Positions 60,201 to 64,000 of a stretch of 64,000 nucleotides of DNA are shown here, one piece after another. Positions within the stretch are counted from its first letter, which is position 1; each line of letters opens with the position of its first letter. The stretch lies in the NCBI RefSeq assembly GCF_005239225.2, contig NC_133288.1, positions 15,382,169-15,446,168 of the forward strand, given 5' to 3'. This stretch comes from Populus alba. Lineage: Eukaryota > Streptophyta > Magnoliopsida > Malpighiales > Salicaceae. The translations under genes were made by a program, and so were the position numbers. The notes beneath the pieces were generated by a model. The model was not told the origin of the DNA. It did no database searches and saw only the letters and a list, made by a program, of their open reading frames with translations.

Positions 60201-62550
60201 AAAATCTAAAATGGACTTTATGTTAGTGTTGACATTCATATCCTATTAACGATGGTTGATTTCCTATAGCTCTTTCAATGCTTCTATCCTTTATGGACCT
60301 ACCCCAAGCCACTATTAAAGCCTTTTACACTTTAAACTGGAGGCCATGTGATTTTTTCTTACTGTGGCAATCTTTATTTTGATGAAGAATCTCATGCATT
60401 GATTTCATGGAGAAATAATTTTTCAAAGATGATGTTATAGGACAAATCCATCTTTATCAATAATAACTAGTACTTAAATGTCCTATATTAGCACATCTTT
60501 CTCTTTTATCCCAATCAAGGGAGCTCAAACTAGTATTGTACTAGAAGAATCAATTCCCTTCTATTTCATCACTTTTTGAGAGATAATGTTCACCACATTT
60601 CTATAATCCATAAGAATCCTATGCACCATACAGAAAGGCTATACCTTCTTTGTCCTCGGGTATAAAGATGATTGGTTCTTACCACGAATTAGGAATATGA
60701 GAGTAGACTAATACCTATTTCCCATATGTTTCCCTTTCTCCACTAAATTCACCTACCAAAGGCTTATCCATGAACACATTGATTTTAAAAAATGCCTCAT
60801 GTGATGCAATGTCCTCTTCCCCTCTTTGTTCGGGTCAATTTTCTCCCTTTATGAACCATCAAAGGAAGCCTTTTTTAATTAACCTCACTATCTTATTTTT
60901 TAAAGAATAAAAGTCTTTTGCTTTAAATGTTGTCTTTATGAAAGAAGTAGAATTTCTTAAGTGCGCGAGTCATCTTTTATGGGGGAGGGTAAAACATAAA
61001 ATCTTTCCTTTTATTAATGGTAAACACCACTATCTATTTTATGTTTAATGATGTAGTCTGCATCTCTAGAAAGACTAGATCATAGTGGACTACTCTCTTT
61101 GGGCTTTTCTTGGTGGACTATATAAGGATTGGTAAGAGACCAACCATGTTTGGGTGCCCTTTTCTTGTATTGTTGGAAACAAAATATTTTGGTGCTCTCA
61201 TCCTTCTATTATATGACTATGAAAAGATTAGTGAAACTTTTCTTGGATGAGATACTTGTGCTAAAATGGACTAAAAGTTTTGTGCAAAGATCCTCAAAGT
61301 TAATAGCAAAACTAGGCTATAAAATATGACATCGGGTCTATACAAACCCATGAGATATGATTAAAAGGATCTTACATATGACATTATTTTTCTGTATGAC
61401 TAATTCTAAACTAATACTTACATTCTGTAAGTGCTCCTACTGGTTATTGAGTCTATTATAATTATGTAGGTTTTTTTTTTTAATAAATGAGATCCTTAGA
61501 AAGGTGAGTGTCTAACACCTTCTTGATTAATGGTGAACTTCTTAACTAGTAGGACATGTATACTCCCACATCAAAAGCTCACATAACCATAAACCTAGTT
61601 TTTCTTTAAACTCTTTTTTAGTCTAGCTGTTGAAGAAAGACCATGAAGATGAGTACTAGGGTCTGGGCTATACGACAGATTCAGACTTCTTTGTTGTTGC
61701 TATAATTTGGACTTGAAAATGGCCTTTTTAAATCTTAGACTCCATATGAAAATTTTAGGTCTATGTCTTAGATTGCCATCCATATAAAGTAGACCTAAAC
61801 TGAAGATCTACAGCTCCAGATATGATCCAACTACCGAACAGTGTTCCAGTTTGGACCGAACCAACATCTCTTTTCTATGTTTGGACCTCTCTTTGTCCTC
61901 TTAATTTCAGTACTTAAACTCATCAATCAATCCTTTTATTCATGTGATAGGCCTGCATTTAAGATGAATATTTACCATAAATTAAAGGTATCTTATATTA
62001 TTTGATATGTTATTATAAAACATGCTTTAGTTAAGGAGTTATTGATACTTTAAGTATAAAATGATGATATAAAACCTTGATAAAAATACACTTTTAAGTA
62101 CTAATCAACCAATGATGACATTGATTACTTTTATAGTTGTGACCACGTACTGGTTTTATCTTTAGAATTTTTTTGGATAGATGCTTTGGGAATGCTCTTC
62201 AAAAGTGCAAAGTAGTTTGTAAGTGGATTTGAAAAAGCAATGACGCTACCTTTCACTCTCTTATATATTATTTTAACATTTTTCTTTATGGAACTATAAT
62301 TGTTTACTTGCACTAGGTGGCATAGGTGATGATGCTTCTTATTGGGGAAGAGATAAGACCCTAAGTTGCTCTTATATAACTAAAAGGGCATCTCTGAACA
62401 TTCTCACTCGTTTAGTTAGCTGTTGAAGATTTATAAAAGCTAAAGGTGCCCTTATAATGAGAGTTCTATAACCTTCCCATACCTTAAAATTGTAGGATCG
62501 TGAATTATGAAATTAGTTAGAAAATCTATAAAAAGAGAGATAAATTGAAT
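60201..62550. other. Intergenic, probably decayed retroelement sequence
   Basis: No intact frame. The minus strand around 60560-60640 reads MVHRILMDYRNVVNII-like, faintly recalling the protease start of gypsy elements (VHRIL.DNGSS.D). This is too weak to call. The rest is unassigned. Confidence 0.3.
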
Positions 62551-64000
62551 TTTGTTCAAGATTCTCATAAAATATATCATTAACAAGATTTTAGGAAAAA
62601 CCCCACTAGATGTAAGTTTTCTCAAGGCTAATAACTATGCAATCCAGGCAACACCAAGATATCCATTAGAGATTCTAGTTGGTCCAGTGACAATATTTAA
62701 GGCTAAGAGATTTAAAGAGGCTTTCAATGGAATTTTTAAGACATATGGCTAAGGTGGAGTTTAAGAAGACATTAAATAATGAAGTATAAGCCTTAATTTA
62801 TTTATTTCACGTTCAAGAAAGGCTTCTAGGTGGACATTCAGACATTATAAAAAGATTGGAATAATAAGCTTCAAATATGTTATTTTTTACCTTTTTCTAT
62901 TGTTTTGGTCATAAATAGAGCTAAAAAAGAAGTTTTAATGCGATTTCAATATTATTGCAAAGTTGGCATCTATATATTTCCGGTAATATGTAACACTTAT
63001 TAGTACAAGATAAAACCATATGTTTGAAGTTAGGCTTTGATTCTAGAAGTGATCATTGTTCTCATCCAAATGAAAGTGTAGCTGAAAACTCAAATAATGA
63101 CGAGGATGATGATGTAGTTAATCATGAAAAAAAATCTTGTACATATCAAAATCTTGTATGTAAGACACGATCAATGAGAGAGTTTGGTGGTATATTTCAG
63201 CCAAAAGAGGAATTTTGATGATTATGATGTTTTAGATTGTAATTTGGGTTGCATAAACCTTAAAATTCTAGCATTTCAGGGAAATAAAGATCCAAATACT
63301 TATTTGGATTGGAAAAAGAATGTGGAATTTATATTTGATTGCCATTAATATTCAAAGAAAAAATATGTAAAACTAGTTGTAGTTGAATTAACTAATTATG
63401 TTATTATTAGGTGGGATCACCTTGTTGCAGGTAGGAGGTGTAATGAAAAAAAACCCATTGACACTTGAGAATAGATGAAAGCAATCATAAGAAAAAGGTT
63501 TGTCTTTAATCATTAGTATAAGAAAGTATATAATAGATTGCAATCTTTATCTCAGGGTTCTAAGGGTGTTGATGGATATTTTAAGGAGATGGAAATAACT
63601 ATAATTAGAGCTAATGTTTCTGAAGATAGGTAAGCCCTATTGACTAGATTTTAAAATGGTTTAAATAGAGATATTGCTAATGTGGTTGAATTGCAACATT
63701 ATGTAGCATTCAAAGATATGGTGCATATGGCTATAAAGATAGAAAAACAATTGAAAAGCAAGGGTAGTGCAAGACTAGACAATTATTTGGGATCGTTTTA
63801 GAGTTGGAAGTTGAATTTCAAGAGAGAGGGTAATGCACAAATAATGCCAATATCAGTACCTAAAATTGCCGAACCTTAATATATTAAAAAACAGGTTACA
63901 ACAATAGAGGAAAAATGAAGAAATAATATTTAGTAGAAGCATAAATGAAAGATTAAGTGTTTTAGGTGTTAACGACTTGGGCATTATGCATTGGAGTGTC
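62551..64000 (+). pseudogene. Ty3/gypsy gag relic, continues past window edge
   Basis: The block from about 63240 reads, with stops, NLKILAFQGNKDPNTYLDWK, KNVEFIFDCH, YVKLVVVELTNYVI, MKAIIRKRFVFNH, NRLQSLSQGSKGVDGYFKEM, EITIIRANVSEDR, NGLNRDIANVVELQHYVAFK and DMVHMAIKIEKQLKSKG. Near 63955 comes a zinc knuckle (CFRC..LGHYALEC). This is the gag of a plant gypsy (chromovirus-like) element. At least eight in-frame stops are present, so it is dead. Upstream, 62640-62760 (GPVTIFKAKRFKEAFNGIF) and an acidic stretch at 63050-63120 may be its N-terminal part. Pol would lie beyond 64000. Confidence 0.8.

Noticed and set aside
60560..60640. Possible gypsy protease start on the minus strand
   Set aside because: Only VHRIL and a few residues resemble the family; the catalytic Asp-Ser/Thr-Gly is not present.

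Overview
This window is nuclear DNA of a flowering plant. It has intron-rich genes with GT-AG splice sites, a tRNA-Lys gene, and hAT, CACTA, Harbinger, copia and gypsy elements in AT-rich, A/T-homopolymer-rich DNA. The dispersed AT-rich miniature repeats and the degenerate arrays built on a 'gggtcatgagac' core look to me like Salicaceae, probably Populus. That placement is inference; I ran no search.

Host genes are sparse. (1) At 9790-12547 (+) lies an SC35-type serine/arginine-rich splicing factor. Its nine coding exons splice to exactly 303 codons, and the C-terminal region contains a 204-bp exon-plus-intron unit present three times in tandem. (2) At 35979-38166 (-) lies a five-exon gene for a 294-residue DUF4057 / HN1-like protein. 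(3) At 40470-40542 (-) lies tRNA-Lys(CTT). (4) At 45706-49679 (+) lies a chloroplast-type methyltransferase gene whose splice sites survive but whose reading frame is broken several times. (5) At 50320-51504 (-) lies a 5'-truncated, frameshifted major-facilitator transporter. A kinase-domain relic of a leucine-rich-repeat receptor kinase sits at 13843-14105.

Mobile DNA fills much of the rest. A 9.2-kb CACTA element (19077-28307, 3-bp duplication AAC) carries a TNP2-type transposase and a second, Ptta/En/Spm-type protein. Both are on the minus strand and both are interrupted by a few point nonsense codons. Three hAT-type non-autonomous elements have clean 8-bp target duplications (17407-18424, 28527-29692, 42389-42714). 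A Harbinger relic lies at 7709-8928. A truncated gypsy element with a 1.6-kb LTR lies at 29905-32481. A copia element (54527-58471) has two 355-bp LTRs that differ at only three positions, but it lacks the core of its reverse transcriptase. A decayed gypsy gag runs off the right edge. Long stretches at 1-7200, 14150-16430, 32500-35400, 38500-45600 and 60200-62900 are AT-rich intergenic DNA with microsatellites and degenerate repeats.

I did not find a dedicated new multi-gene system. The observations most worth following are the cluster of TIR-type repeats inside the CACTA element just upstream of its second gene, the in-frame exon triplication in the SR protein, and the RT-deleted but apparently young copia element.
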